Of a DNA stretch of 64,000 nt, positions 18,497-28,120 are shown one piece after another. Source of the DNA: Pseudobutyrivibrio ruminis (GTDB taxonomy: Bacteria > Bacillota > Clostridia > Lachnospirales > Lachnospiraceae); contig SVES01000002.1 of assembly GCA_015057305.1 (NCBI GenBank), positions 113,295-177,294 on the forward strand, written 5' to 3'. The notes beneath the pieces are model-generated. The model did not search any database, was not told the DNA's origin, and saw nothing but the letters and a program-made list of their open reading frames with translations. Numbering within the stretch: position 1 is the stretch's first letter; every line of letters starts with the position of its first letter. A program made the translations under genes and the position numbers.

Positions 18497-18527
18497 CGCC
18501 TGGCATAATTTTGCCAGGCGTTATTTT
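18497..18527 (+). terminator. Intrinsic terminator after pnp
   Basis: CGCCTGGCA (18497-18505) pairs perfectly with TGCCAGGCG (18512-18520) around a 6-nt loop, followed by TTATTTT. Confidence 0.85.
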
Positions 18528-18538
18528 AAGGAAAAGAT

Positions 18539-20449
18539 ATGTTACTTAATGTTTCACACATTTATAAATCCTTTGGCGAAGATAAAGTAATAACAGACGC
18601 CACATTTACTGTTGATGAAGGGGCTAAAGTTGCTATTGTAGGCAATAACGGAACTGGAAAGTCAACACTTTTAAAAATTATTATAGGTGAACTGCCAGCA
18701 GACGAAGGGGAGGTTACCCTAAAAAAAGATGCAACCTTCGGTTATTTAGCGCAGTATCAGGAGGACCATTATGGTTCTAATATTCTTAATACTGTTCTTA
18801 GCGCTAGAGAAGATTTGCTTGATATGGAAAAGCGTCTATCTGAAATGGAAGATAAGATGAGTCAAATTGATTCCTCTGAAATGAATTCATTTATGGATAG
18901 TTATCATAAATTGCAGCATCAGTTCGATTTGCAAGGTGGATATACATTTCGTTCAGAGGCTATAGGAATTCTTAAGGGCTTAGGCTTTGAAGGGGATGAT
19001 TTATACAAGAGCATGAATGAGCTTTCTGGAGGTCAGAAAACCAGAGTCAGCCTAGGTAGACTTCTTGCATCATCACCAGATTTGCTTTTGCTTGATGAGC
19101 CTATAAACCATTTGGATTTAAATTCTATTGTATGGTTGGAGGGATATTTATCCTCATATAAGGGTTCTGTTATAATTGTTGCTCATGATAGATTTTTTCT
19201 TGATAAAATTGTAGATCATGTGGTGGATTTATCCTATGGCAGGACAGCTGTATATAACGGAAATTATACAGCTTTTACCAAACAAAAAGAAATCTATATG
19301 GTTAGCTACGAAAGGTCATATGAAAAGCAACAAAAGGAAATAGAACACCAAAAGGCTGTAATAGAAAAGCTTCAATCCTTTAATCGTGAAAAATCAATTA
19401 AGAGGGCTGAAAGTAGAAAAAAGCTATTAGATAAAATGGACGTGATGGATGCTCCTGACAAGGATTCCCAAGGAATGAGGCTCACACTTGAGATTGAAAA
19501 GGAAAGTGGAAAGGATGTACTTGATTTTTCTCATGTGACTAAGTCCTACGAGAATAAAAATATATTTACAGACTTGTCCTTTGAGGTCCATAAAGGTGAT
19601 AAAATAGCCATACTTGGTGACAATGGAACTGGAAAAACTACAATTCTAAAATGTATCAACGGCTTGGTACCATTTGAGTCAGGTGAGATTAAATTTGGAG
19701 CAAATGTAACTGTAGGCTACTACGACCAGGAACAACAGGGGCTAGATGATTCCAATACTGTTTTTAGTGAGCTTCACAATGCATATCCATTCCTGACGGA
19801 AACAAAGGTTAGAAATACACTTGCAGCTTTTATGTTTACTGAGGATGATGTTTTTAAGCATATAAGCGAATTGTCTGGTGGCGAGAGGGGGCGTGTATCA
19901 TTAGCTAAGCTAATGCTTTCAAAATCTAATTTGTTAATACTTGATGAGCCTACAAACCACTTGGATATGGATTCAAAGGAGAAGCTAGAGGATGCATTAA
20001 ATGAATATGACGGCACTCTTTTATATGTAAGTCACGACAGATATTTTGTTAACAGAACTGCAAATATCATTCTTGAGTTGTCTAATGGTAAGCTTACAAA
20101 GTATTTAGGAAATTATGATGACTACATTGCAAAAAAAGAGCAGCTTTCCATGGTCACTTCTCTTGATTCAAATGAAGCTTTGGCTGTAAATGAATCAGCT
20201 TCCAAGCTGGATTATAAAGAACAAAAAAGGATAGAGGCCGAAAAAAGAAAGCTTCAAAATCAAATTTCAAAAATTGAAGAAAGGATTGAGGAGTTAGAAA
20301 ATCATCAAGCTGAAATTGAAGCAGAATTTCTCAAGCCTGAAAATATGACTAATTCGGCAAAGCTAAATGAATTAACTGCAGAGCAAAATCAGATAAAAGC
20401 TGAACTTGAAAAGCTTTATAGTCAATGGGAGGAGCTTAGCGAAGCTTAA
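18539..20449 (+). CDS. ABC-F family ATP-binding protein
   Basis: The 636-residue protein has two ABC ATPase domains in one chain and no membrane segment, as in the ABC-F family of translation or ribosome-protection factors. Each half has a Walker A (GNNGTGKST near 35, GDNGTGKTT near 360), a signature (LSGGQ, LSGGE) and a Walker B followed by an NHLD motif. The first Walker B reads DEPINHLD in place of the usual DEPTNHLD. A charged linker joins the halves, and a coiled coil occupies about 560-636, as in Uup/YkpA relatives. Whether it is housekeeping or gives antibiotic protection cannot be decided. Confidence 0.92.
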   Translation: MLLNVSHIYKSFGEDKVITDATFTVDEGAKVAIVGNNGTGKSTLLKIIIGELPADEGEVTLKKDATFGYLAQYQEDHYGSNILNTVLSAREDLLDMEKRLSEMEDKMSQIDSSEMNSFMDSYHKLQHQFDLQGGYTFRSEAIGILKGLGFEGDDLYKSMNELSGGQKTRVSLGRLLASSPDLLLLDEPINHLDLNSIVWLEGYLSSYKGSVIIVAHDRFFLDKIVDHVVDLSYGRTAVYNGNYTAFTKQKEIYMVSYERSYEKQQKEIEHQKAVIEKLQSFNREKSIKRAESRKKLLDKMDVMDAPDKDSQGMRLTLEIEKESGKDVLDFSHVTKSYENKNIFTDLSFEVHKGDKIAILGDNGTGKTTILKCINGLVPFESGEIKFGANVTVGYYDQEQQGLDDSNTVFSELHNAYPFLTETKVRNTLAAFMFTEDDVFKHISELSGGERGRVSLAKLMLSKSNLLILDEPTNHLDMDSKEKLEDALNEYDGTLLYVSHDRYFVNRTANIILELSNGKLTKYLGNYDDYIAKKEQLSMVTSLDSNEALAVNESASKLDYKEQKRIEAEKRKLQNQISKIEERIEELENHQAEIEAEFLKPENMTNSAKLNELTAEQNQIKAELEKLYSQWEELSEA

Positions 20450-20461
20450 ATTATACAAGCT

Positions 20462-20479
20462 TTGTTAAAATCTTGACAT
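20462..20479. promoter_or_regulatory. Candidate Rex operator over the rex -35 box
   Basis: TTGTTAA, AATC, TTGACAT (20462-20479) agrees at 12 of 14 defined positions with the clostridial Rex operator TTGTTAA-N4-TTAACAA. The right half overlaps the -35 hexamer of the rex promoter, so bound Rex would block its own transcription. Confidence 0.5.
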
Positions 20480-20501
20480 AGTTTTTTGTGAATTTTATAA
20501 T
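20473..20501 (+). promoter_or_regulatory. rex promoter (consensus)
   Basis: TTGACA (20473-20478) and TATAAT (20496-20501) are exact consensus hexamers spaced 17 bp apart, 42 bp before the TTG start. The spacer holds a second Rex-like half-site, TTGTGAA (20486-20492). Confidence 0.85.
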
Positions 20502-20542
20502 AATATTAATTTATACAGTGATTATGTAGGAGGTATTTCATT

Positions 20543-21172
20543 TTGGACAAGCAAATTTCACAGGCAGTTATAAGAAGACTTCCTAGATATTATAGATATT
20601 TGGGAGAGCTTTTAGATGACGGCGTTGAAAGAATTTCCTCTAATGATTTAAGTAAGAGAATGCATGTTACCGCATCACAAATTCGCCAGGATCTTAATAA
20701 TTTTGGAGGCTTTGGACAGCAGGGCTATGGATATAATGTGGCCTATTTACATGATGAAATAGGAAATATTTTGGGTGTTAATGACACTCATAACGTTATT
20801 GTTATCGGTGCTGGTAATTTAGGACAAGCAATTGCAGGCTATGTTAAGTTTGAAAGAGTTGGCTTTAAAATAATCGGGCTTTTTGATGTTAATCCTGAAT
20901 TAAAGGGCAAAATGGTTAGAGACCTTCCTGTTCAAATGCTTGATGAACTACCTGAGTTTATAAAAAATAATAACGTAGAAATTGCTGCCTTAACCCTACC
21001 TAAGCAGAATGCTAAATCTACAGCCTTGAAATTAGTTTCACTTGGTGTACATGCTATTTGGAATTTTGCACATGTAGATTTGGATGACATTCCTGATGTA
21101 GTTATCGAAAATGTTCATCTTTCTGATAGCTTGATGCAGTTGTCTTATAATATTACACAGCATAAAAAGTAG
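20543..21172 (+). CDS. rex: Redox-sensing transcriptional repressor Rex
   Basis: Rex binds its operators when NAD+ is high and leaves them when NADH accumulates, which switches on fermentation and NADH-reoxidising genes. The 209-residue protein has an N-terminal winged helix (about 1-80, with ASQIRQDLNNFGGFGQQGYGY as the DNA-contacting part), a Rossmann fold with GAGNLGQAIAGY, and the C-terminal swapped helix NFAHVDLDDIPD. The start is TTG with AGGAGG 9 nt upstream, and no ATG fits. A consensus promoter and Rex-like operators lie directly in front. Confidence 0.96.
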   Translation: MDKQISQAVIRRLPRYYRYLGELLDDGVERISSNDLSKRMHVTASQIRQDLNNFGGFGQQGYGYNVAYLHDEIGNILGVNDTHNVIVIGAGNLGQAIAGYVKFERVGFKIIGLFDVNPELKGKMVRDLPVQMLDELPEFIKNNNVEIAALTLPKQNAKSTALKLVSLGVHAIWNFAHVDLDDIPDVVIENVHLSDSLMQLSYNITQHKK

Positions 21173-21180
21173 GTGATTTC

Positions 21181-21966
21181 ATGTCTGACAGAGATTTTTC
21201 CAATACACTTTTAAAAATAAAGGTTCCAATGCTTATATTAGACCAAAAGTGGCATCGACTTTTTGCACTAGGAGGAAAGCCTGAGGAAGTCAAAAAGCTT
21301 GAGGCAAATGAAAACGATTTGCTTAAAAGAGAAGCTGAGCTTAAGCAAGAGCTTAAGGATTTGAAAAAGGTTAAGGAAAATCTTATGGCCTCTGTTATGT
21401 CTAATATGGAAGGTACATCAGATTTAGTTTCCAAGAAGCTGGATGATGATAAAAGGCTTTTAGAGGAATGTAAAGAGCGTATCGAAGCTAATGAAGATGA
21501 ATTAAAGGACATTCCTAATAATATTGAGGAAGTAAATAGGGAACTTATGCTTGCCACTATGGATTATTGCTACGACAAGCTTCGAACTAATTCTGCTGAG
21601 GCAGAGGAAATAACTTCCTGGATAAAGGACGTTAGGGTACAACTTAAGAAAAACGTCATTAGAAAACACAATAGAGAAATTAATAATAAAGAAATATACT
21701 CCTATATGCATGATGTTTTTGGCATGGAAGTTTTAAACATATTTGATATGCAGGGGGGAGAATTTTACATTGGCATTGCTGATGATAAACCAAATCCAGA
21801 TGACAGTAAAGATAAACCAGAGGCAACTAATGATTTATCTAACATAGATTTAGAAGATGTTGATTTAGACGCAGTGGCTAAGGAAGAAAAAGAAAACACT
21901 GTAGAAGAAGCTTCAGAAAGTGAAGAAACATCTGAAAGGTTACCTTCTGAAAAAGCGACTGATTAA
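21181..21966 (+). CDS. Uncharacterised coiled-coil protein with acidic tail
   Basis: Not recognised. The 261-residue product begins with a short conserved-looking segment (KIKVPMLILDQKWHRLF, about 12-28), then a long charged coiled coil (about 38-115, rich in Lys, Glu and Leu) and a second helical region to about 190. It ends in a low-complexity acidic tail (about 200-261). No signal peptide or membrane segment is seen, so it should be cytoplasmic. It begins 8 bp after rex and is followed by a terminator, so it is probably co-transcribed with rex and shares its redox control. Confidence 0.75.
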   Translation: MSDRDFSNTLLKIKVPMLILDQKWHRLFALGGKPEEVKKLEANENDLLKREAELKQELKDLKKVKENLMASVMSNMEGTSDLVSKKLDDDKRLLEECKERIEANEDELKDIPNNIEEVNRELMLATMDYCYDKLRTNSAEAEEITSWIKDVRVQLKKNVIRKHNREINNKEIYSYMHDVFGMEVLNIFDMQGGEFYIGIADDKPNPDDSKDKPEATNDLSNIDLEDVDLDAVAKEEKENTVEEASESEETSERLPSEKATD

Positions 21967-21987
21967 TAAAAAGTTCACTAATTTTTT

Positions 21988-22020
21988 AAAGACTAAACAC
22001 TATTATGTTTAGTCTTTTTT
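21988..22020 (+). terminator. Intrinsic terminator after the rex unit
   Basis: AGACTAAACA (21990-21999) pairs perfectly with TGTTTAGTCT (22006-22015) around a 6-nt loop and is followed by Ts. As precede the left arm, so it could also act from the other side. Confidence 0.88.
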
Positions 22021-22078
22021 CTTTATGTATGTTATCATAAATAGGTAATTGTAAACAGAAAAATAGAAAGGAGTATTT

Positions 22079-22960
22079 ATGGAAGACGGGTCGAATCCCT
22101 ATTTAATTATTTTTCTATTAATTATCATTTTACTAGAGCTTGTGGCTCTAATAATTATGTATAAAAGATCAAAACAGGAGAATATTACAGAGGAGGATGT
22201 TATTTCTCTTGTAAATGAAGGCCATGAGGATGGAAATATTCTTGCTTCTGAAGCTGCTATGATTCAAAATATTTTTGAATTTTCCGATACGGATGCCAAG
22301 GATATTATGACTCACAGAAAGAATATTGTAGCTATTAATGGTGATTATAGCGTCAGGGAAGCGATTTCATTTATTAACAACAATAACATGAGCCGCTATC
22401 CAGTATATCTTGAGGATTTAAACAATATTATAGGTATCCTTCACATCAAGGACATCTTAACCTATGTTGACAAAGATATGGACAATTTAAAGGTTAAAGA
22501 TTTGCAGGAAGCCTTATCTACAGCAGAATTTGTGCCAGAGACTCACGGAATCAATACCTTGTTTGCAAAGATGCAGTCTAAAAAGCGACACATGGTTATA
22601 GTTGTGGATGAATATGGACAGGTCTCAGGCTTACTATCACTGGAAGATATTTTGGAAGAAATTGTTGGAAATATAGAAGATGAACATGATGAAGCTGAAA
22701 ATTCCATCGAGGTAAAAACAGAAGATTCATTTATGATGGAGGGAAGTACAACCTTAGAAGAGGTGGAAGAAATATTAGGAACACTTCTTTCAGAGGATTA
22801 TGAAACCTTAAATGGATATTTAGTTTCTTTATATGGAAAAATTCCTGAGGACGGTAAATCTTTTACTTTAGAGGATGATAATTTCGTTTTCTACATTAAA
22901 AATGTTACGGATAAGGTAATTGATAGCGTTTATGTAAGAAGGAAAAGGCACGTTGAATAA
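22079..22960 (+). CDS. CBS-pair/CorC-HlyC domain protein with a single N-terminal membrane helix
   Basis: The 293-residue protein starts with one membrane segment (about 9-30) instead of the multi-helix DUF21/CNNM domain of full-length HlyC/CorC transporters. A CBS-domain pair follows (about 75-200, including SRYPVYLEDLNNIIGILHIKD and VVDEYGQVSGLLSLEDILEEIVG). The C-terminal transporter-associated CorC_HlyC domain is at about 210-290. CBS pairs bind adenosyl ligands and Mg-ATP. The short N-terminus suggests a regulatory subunit or a truncated relative rather than a transporter by itself. Confidence 0.85.
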   Translation: MEDGSNPYLIIFLLIIILLELVALIIMYKRSKQENITEEDVISLVNEGHEDGNILASEAAMIQNIFEFSDTDAKDIMTHRKNIVAINGDYSVREAISFINNNNMSRYPVYLEDLNNIIGILHIKDILTYVDKDMDNLKVKDLQEALSTAEFVPETHGINTLFAKMQSKKRHMVIVVDEYGQVSGLLSLEDILEEIVGNIEDEHDEAENSIEVKTEDSFMMEGSTTLEEVEEILGTLLSEDYETLNGYLVSLYGKIPEDGKSFTLEDDNFVFYIKNVTDKVIDSVYVRRKRHVE

Positions 22961-22981
22961 GATAACGTGATTTGGTATAAT
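22953..22981 (+). promoter_or_regulatory. Candidate yebC promoter
   Basis: TTGAAT (22953-22958) and TATAAT (22976-22981) are 17 bp apart. The short inverted repeat CACGTT/AACGTG (22949-22954, 22964-22969) overlaps the -35 box and spacer. Confidence 0.5.
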
Positions 22982-23021
22982 TTCTTAGGTTTAGAAGAAT
23001 AGAAAAGAGGTATTATATTTT

Positions 23022-23750
23022 ATGTCAGGACATTCAAAGTTTGCTAACATTAAACACAAAAAAGAAAAGAATGATGCTGCAAAGGGTAAGATTTTTACTA
23101 TAATTGGACGTGAAATTGCTGTAGCAGTTAAGGAGGGTGGACCAGATCCTAATAATAATTCAAAGCTTCGTGATGTAATTGCAAAGGCAAAAGCTAATAA
23201 TGTTCCTAATGCAACAATTGAAAACGGTATCAAAAAGGCTGCAGGTAATATTGATGCAGTAAACTACGAGACTGTTACATACGAGGGCTATGGACCTAAT
23301 GGTACAGCTATTATAGTTGATTGTCTTACAGATAATAGAAATCGTACAGCTGCTAATGTTCGTAATGCTTTCACAAAGGGTGGCGGTAGCATTGGTACAC
23401 CAGGCTGTGTATCCTTTATGTTTGATAACAAAGGTCAGATTATTGTTTCCAAAGAAGATTGTTCTATGGATGCAGACGACTTAATGATGATTGCACTTGA
23501 TGCTGGAGCAGAGGATTTCTCAGAAGAAGATGATTGCTTCGAAATTTATACTACACCAGATGATTTTTCAGCAGTAAGAGAGGCTCTTGAGGCTGAAAAT
23601 ATTCCTATGGCTGACGCAGAAGTTACAATGATTCCTCAGACATACGTTGAGCTTTCTGATGAGCAGGATTTATACAAAATTAATAAAATTCTAGATCTTC
23701 TTGACGAAGATGATGATGTACAAAACGTATATCATAACTGGTCAGAGTAA
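23022..23750 (+). CDS. YebC/PmpR family protein
   Basis: A 242-residue member of the YebC/TACO1 family, which was long annotated as DNA-binding regulators and for which a translational role has more recently been proposed. The opening [13 protein letters not shown] and the segment [14 protein letters not shown] are diagnostic. Two alpha/beta domains follow, the second very acidic ([12 protein letters not shown]). Length is typical. A candidate promoter lies directly upstream, so it may be transcribed by itself or with glgA, which begins 47 bp downstream. Confidence 0.95.
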   Translation: MSGHSKFANIKHKKEKNDAAKGKIFTIIGREIAVAVKEGGPDPNNNSKLRDVIAKAKANNVPNATIENGIKKAAGNIDAVNYETVTYEGYGPNGTAIIVDCLTDNRNRTAANVRNAFTKGGGSIGTPGCVSFMFDNKGQIIVSKEDCSMDADDLMMIALDAGAEDFSEEDDCFEIYTTPDDFSAVREALEAENIPMADAEVTMIPQTYVELSDEQDLYKINKILDLLDEDDDVQNVYHNWSE

Positions 23751-23797
23751 GCTTTAGAAAGTTTTACTGATTTTTTATTAAGAGGGGTTGATAACTG

Positions 23798-25246
23798 ATG
23801 AATAAGATTTTATTTGCAGCAAGTGAATGTGTACCATTTGTTAAAACTGGCGGTTTAGCAGATGTTTGCGGAGCTTTGCCTAAGGAGTTTTCCAAGGAAT
23901 ATTTTGATGTAAGAGTTGTATTGCCTTACTATACATTTATTCCTGAAAAATATAAAAAAGACTTCAAGTTTTTAACAAGCTTTCAAATGAATATGGGGCC
24001 ACTTGTTGGGGCAAAATATGTTGGAGTTTTTGAATATGAGCTAGATGGTGTTACCTACTACTTTATTGATAATCACGATTATTTTGATTGTTTTTATCCA
24101 TATTCAGAAGACAGATGGGATTTAGAGAAATTTATTTTCTTTGATAAGGCAGTATTATCAATGCTTCCCCTTATCGGCTTCCAACCTAATCTTATTCATT
24201 GTCATGATTGGCAGACTGGATTTATACCTGTATATCTTAAGAATGATTTCCAGGGAGATCAATTCTTTTGGGGTATGAAATCAGTAATGACAATTCACAA
24301 CCTAAAATTTCAGGGTATGTGGGATATCAAGACAGTAGCTGGAATATCAGGACTGTCTATGAATCTATTCACAACTGATAAGCTGGAATACAAAAAATGC
24401 GGAAATATGCTTAAGGGCGGTCTTGTATACGCAGATTATATAACAACAGTTTCTTCAAAGTATTGTGATGAAATCCAAATGCCATACTATGGCGAGGGCT
24501 TAGATGGATTACTTCGTTCTCGTCACTATGATATGCAGGGAATTGTAAACGGTATAGACAACGAGGTTTATAATCCTGCTACAGATGACAAGATTTATAA
24601 AAACTTTGATATAACTAATTTCCGTAAAAATAAAAAGATTAATAAGACAAAGCTACAGGCTGATTTAGGCTTAGAGGTGGATTCTAAAAAATACATGATA
24701 GGTCTGATTTCAAGACTTACCGACCAAAAGGGCTTAGATCTTATTAATTATTGTATCGAAGGTATTGTAGACGATTTTACACAGCTTGTTGTTATCGGTA
24801 CTGGCGAGTCTAAATATGAAAATATGTTTAGACATTATGCATGGAAGTATCCTGAAAAGATATCTGCTAATATTTGTTATGATGACAATTTAGCACACAA
24901 GCTTTACGCTGCAGCTGATGCGTTTTTAATGCCTTCCAGATTTGAACCATGTGGTCTTACACAGCTGATATCATTCAGATATGGAACTGTTCCAATTGTT
25001 CGTGAGACTGGTGGTTTAAGCGATACTGTTGAGGCTTTCAATGAATATACTAAGACAGGTGATGGCTTCTCCTTTGCTAATTACAATGGAGATGAGCTTC
25101 TTAATACTGTTAATTACAGTAAGTTTGTCTTCTTTGATAAAAAGACTCAATGGAATAAAATGATTGAGCGAGGTATGAGTAAAAACTACTCATGGTCAGT
25201 TCAAAAAGAAAAATATGAAAATATTTATAACTATTTAATTGGTTAA
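23798..25246 (+). CDS. glgA: Glycogen synthase (ADP-glucose type)
   Basis: GlgA transfers glucose from ADP-glucose to growing alpha-1,4-glucan. The 482-residue GT5 enzyme has the N-terminal KTGGLADV loop (16-23, Lys16 binds the diphosphate), HCHDWQT (catalytic His region), and the C-terminal Rossmann half with SRLTDQKG and PSRFEPCGLTQL, which holds the EX7E pair. Other glg genes are not in the window, so glycogen synthesis is spread over several loci. A strong hairpin follows the stop. Confidence 0.96.
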   Translation: MNKILFAASECVPFVKTGGLADVCGALPKEFSKEYFDVRVVLPYYTFIPEKYKKDFKFLTSFQMNMGPLVGAKYVGVFEYELDGVTYYFIDNHDYFDCFYPYSEDRWDLEKFIFFDKAVLSMLPLIGFQPNLIHCHDWQTGFIPVYLKNDFQGDQFFWGMKSVMTIHNLKFQGMWDIKTVAGISGLSMNLFTTDKLEYKKCGNMLKGGLVYADYITTVSSKYCDEIQMPYYGEGLDGLLRSRHYDMQGIVNGIDNEVYNPATDDKIYKNFDITNFRKNKKINKTKLQADLGLEVDSKKYMIGLISRLTDQKGLDLINYCIEGIVDDFTQLVVIGTGESKYENMFRHYAWKYPEKISANICYDDNLAHKLYAAADAFLMPSRFEPCGLTQLISFRYGTVPIVRETGGLSDTVEAFNEYTKTGDGFSFANYNGDELLNTVNYSKFVFFDKKTQWNKMIERGMSKNYSWSVQKEKYENIYNYLIG

Positions 25247-25260
25247 TAAATAGAATTTAC

Positions 25261-25289
25261 AAAAGAGAATAGTTTGACTATTCTCTTTT
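25261..25289 (+). terminator. Intrinsic terminator after glgA
   Basis: A perfect 13-bp stem (25261-25273 with 25277-25289) with a 3-nt loop. The left arm starts AAAAGAG and the right arm ends CTCTTTT, so it can work on either strand. Confidence 0.85.
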
Positions 25290-25307
25290 GGTTGTAGAGG
25301 TTATAAT

Positions 25308-28106
25308 TTGGCAACAAAAGGGACGAATAATTCTAAAAGAAAATCAAATAATAGAAATTCCCAAGAAAATACTGCAAAAAAAAGTACTAGCAAAAAAACT
25401 AACACAAAGTCCAAAAAGGTTGAAGAAATTGAATTTGAAGATCCATTTTTTGAGGATTCTTCAAAGGAAATAATCCTTTGGACTTCTATTGTTGTATGTA
25501 TTTTACTTTGTATCAGCAATTTTGGAATAGGTGGTGTTGTTGGCAACGCTGTATCAAACTTCCTTTTTGGTGTTTTTGGTGTTATACAGTTTGCTTTGCC
25601 ATTTATGGTAGCCTTTTCTGCATTCTTTATTATATCTAACTACGGCAATAAGGTTGCTGTTGCAAAGGTTGTTGCTGGCTCTGTATTACTAATATTTATA
25701 AGTGTATTTATAGAGCTTATCATTCACGGTCAGGATATACTTGGCCCTCTTGCAGCCTTTGAATATTCCAAAGAACATCATACTGGCGGTGGATTACTAG
25801 GCGGAGCAATTGTATTTGGTATATTTGATAGCTTTGGATTACTTGGTGCATATTTGATAGACATAATAGTTATGGTTGTCTGCATAATTATTATTATCGA
25901 AAGATTTGCCTTTGATAGAGTGCAGCAATCCTCTAGATATCACGCTGATAGGGCTGCTGCCAAAAGACGTGCAAGAAGAGAACGCCAACTATTAGAGCGT
26001 GAAGCAAGTCAAACTAGATACAACAGCGAGCGACAGGCTATTCTAAATAAAATCAACGAAGAAAAAGCTAATGAAATAGAACAGGCAATGCAAACAGAGG
26101 GTATGCGACGTGATAGAAAGCGTTCTGGAATCACTTCAAATACCACCCTTGTACCAGATTACTCTGAGCAGCTTTCTGGTAATGATGGCATAAATGAAAT
26201 TAGATTTAATATGTCTGACGGCCCTGATGATATGGAGGTTACAACAACAAGTCGTCATAAGCTTCGTTCAGGTGAAAGGAAATCTAAGAGTATTCATTCA
26301 TTCCAAGAAATTCCTGAACCTGTCAATGAGCCAAAGGCTTCCACACCTTTAGAGAAGGCAGATTCTAATGAACAATCAAACAATAGTAATGATTTTGACG
26401 AACCGTTATTTAATATAACTACGCCAATTATCAATACTCCTAAAACAAATGAATCTTCCACAACCTCTGATACAATAAATACATCTTATGTACCTGAACC
26501 TGAGCCTATTGCACAAGAGACGGTTACACATAGGAAACCAAAGCCATCGGCATCTTCTGCAGAGGAAATAGAAGATTCTTCCAAAACACTTAGAGAAACA
26601 ATTGAGAAGGATAAAAAGAAGACTAATAAGCCATATAGATTTCCTCCACTTAATCTTCTTAACGATACTAAGAATAATGGTGGTGATTCCAAGGAATATC
26701 TTAATGAGATGGCCAATAAGCTACAGCGTACACTTGGTAATTTTGGTGTTCAGGCTAAGGTTACAGAGGTTACACTTGGACCTTCCGTAACCAGATACGA
26801 GCTTGAAATAGCAGAAGGAACCAGAGTTTCCAAGGTTGTTAACCTATCAGATGATATCAAGCTTAGTATGGCTGTTACTGATGTTCGTATTGAAGCACCT
26901 ATTCCAGGAAAATCTGCAATTGGTATTGAGGTTCCAAATAAGGTTAAATCAATGGTTGGTTTCAAAGAATTGGTATCATCCAAGGAATTTAAGTCAGCCA
27001 AGTCTAAAATATCATTCTGCGTCGGAAAGGATATCTCTGGTGCAGTTATAGTTGGTAATATTGAAAAAATGCCACACATGCTTATTGCTGGTGCTACTGG
27101 TTCAGGTAAATCTGTATGCATTAATACAATGATTATGAGTATTCTCTATCATGCAACTCCTGATGAGGTCAAAATGATAATGGTTGACCCTAAGATGGTA
27201 GAGTTATCTGTATATAACGGTATTCCACATTTGCTTTTACCTGTAATTACTGACGCTAAAAAGGCGGCTGGAGCATTGCACTGGGCTGTAAAGGAAATGA
27301 TGGATAGATACGAGCTGTTTAAGGATGCTGGTGTTCGTAACCTTGCAGGTTTTAACGAAAAGGTAGATAGTGACACACTTCCTGATGAAATTCCTGAAGA
27401 AAAAAGAGTTCGTATGTCCCAGCTTGTAATTATACTTGACGAGGTGGCGGATCTTATGATGGTTGCCGCTGCAGATGTTGAGGATTCTATTGTTAGATTA
27501 GCTCAGCTTGCTAGAGCAGCAGGAATTCATTTGATTATTGCAACACAAAAGCCTACAGTTAATGTTATCACTGGATTGATTAAGGCTAATGTACCTTCAC
27601 GTATTGCTTTTTCTGTTTCATCAAGTAATGATTCGCGTGTTATTCTTGATATGAATGGTGCTGAGGATCTATTAGGTAATGGTGATATGCTTTACGCACC
27701 ACAAAATTTATCTAAGCCTATTCGTGTACAGGGTGCATTTGTCAGTGATGAGGAGGTCAGTGCAGTAGTAGACTTCCTAAAAAAGAATAATGACTCAATA
27801 GAATACAATTCGGAAATAGAAAAACAAATTCAAAACTCTGAAGACGCATCTGGTTCAGTTTCAATTTCAGGAGAGCCTGATAACTCTAGAGATCAGCTCT
27901 TTAATGAAGCAGGTCGTCTTGTTATAGAAAATCAAAAGGGTTCTATAGGATACCTACAAAGGAACTTTAGAATCGGATTTAACAGGGCAGCTAGAATAAT
28001 GGATCAGCTGGCAGAAGCTGGTGTGGTAGGACCAGAAATGGGTACAAAACCACGTGAGATTCGTATGTCGATTTCAGAGTTTGAGGAACTAATAAAAGCA
28101 CAATAA
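25308..28106 (+). CDS. ftsK: DNA translocase FtsK/SpoIIIE
   Basis: FtsK pumps chromosomal DNA through the closing septum and, through its gamma domain, positions and activates Xer recombination at dif. The 932-residue protein has a basic N-terminus, four membrane helices (about 45-200), a long Ser/Glu/Pro-rich linker (about 210-430), and the motor domain with Walker A GATGSGKS near 595-602 and Walker B LVIILDEVADLM. A C-terminal winged-helix gamma domain (about 865-932) follows. The start is TTG at 25308 with AGAGG 7 nt before it. The tyrosine recombinase of this window lies 34 kb away. Confidence 0.96.
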   Translation: MATKGTNNSKRKSNNRNSQENTAKKSTSKKTNTKSKKVEEIEFEDPFFEDSSKEIILWTSIVVCILLCISNFGIGGVVGNAVSNFLFGVFGVIQFALPFMVAFSAFFIISNYGNKVAVAKVVAGSVLLIFISVFIELIIHGQDILGPLAAFEYSKEHHTGGGLLGGAIVFGIFDSFGLLGAYLIDIIVMVVCIIIIIERFAFDRVQQSSRYHADRAAAKRRARRERQLLEREASQTRYNSERQAILNKINEEKANEIEQAMQTEGMRRDRKRSGITSNTTLVPDYSEQLSGNDGINEIRFNMSDGPDDMEVTTTSRHKLRSGERKSKSIHSFQEIPEPVNEPKASTPLEKADSNEQSNNSNDFDEPLFNITTPIINTPKTNESSTTSDTINTSYVPEPEPIAQETVTHRKPKPSASSAEEIEDSSKTLRETIEKDKKKTNKPYRFPPLNLLNDTKNNGGDSKEYLNEMANKLQRTLGNFGVQAKVTEVTLGPSVTRYELEIAEGTRVSKVVNLSDDIKLSMAVTDVRIEAPIPGKSAIGIEVPNKVKSMVGFKELVSSKEFKSAKSKISFCVGKDISGAVIVGNIEKMPHMLIAGATGSGKSVCINTMIMSILYHATPDEVKMIMVDPKMVELSVYNGIPHLLLPVITDAKKAAGALHWAVKEMMDRYELFKDAGVRNLAGFNEKVDSDTLPDEIPEEKRVRMSQLVIILDEVADLMMVAAADVEDSIVRLAQLARAAGIHLIIATQKPTVNVITGLIKANVPSRIAFSVSSSNDSRVILDMNGAEDLLGNGDMLYAPQNLSKPIRVQGAFVSDEEVSAVVDFLKKNNDSIEYNSEIEKQIQNSEDASGSVSISGEPDNSRDQLFNEAGRLVIENQKGSIGYLQRNFRIGFNRAARIMDQLAEAGVVGPEMGTKPREIRMSISEFEELIKAQ

Positions 28107-28120
28107 AGGGAGTCATTTAA

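Noticed and set aside
26750..27121. Open frame of 123 codons on the - strand inside ftsK
   Set aside because: It is antisense to the FtsK motor domain, whose motifs are intact on the + strand, has no ribosome binding site, and is a by-product of codon use.
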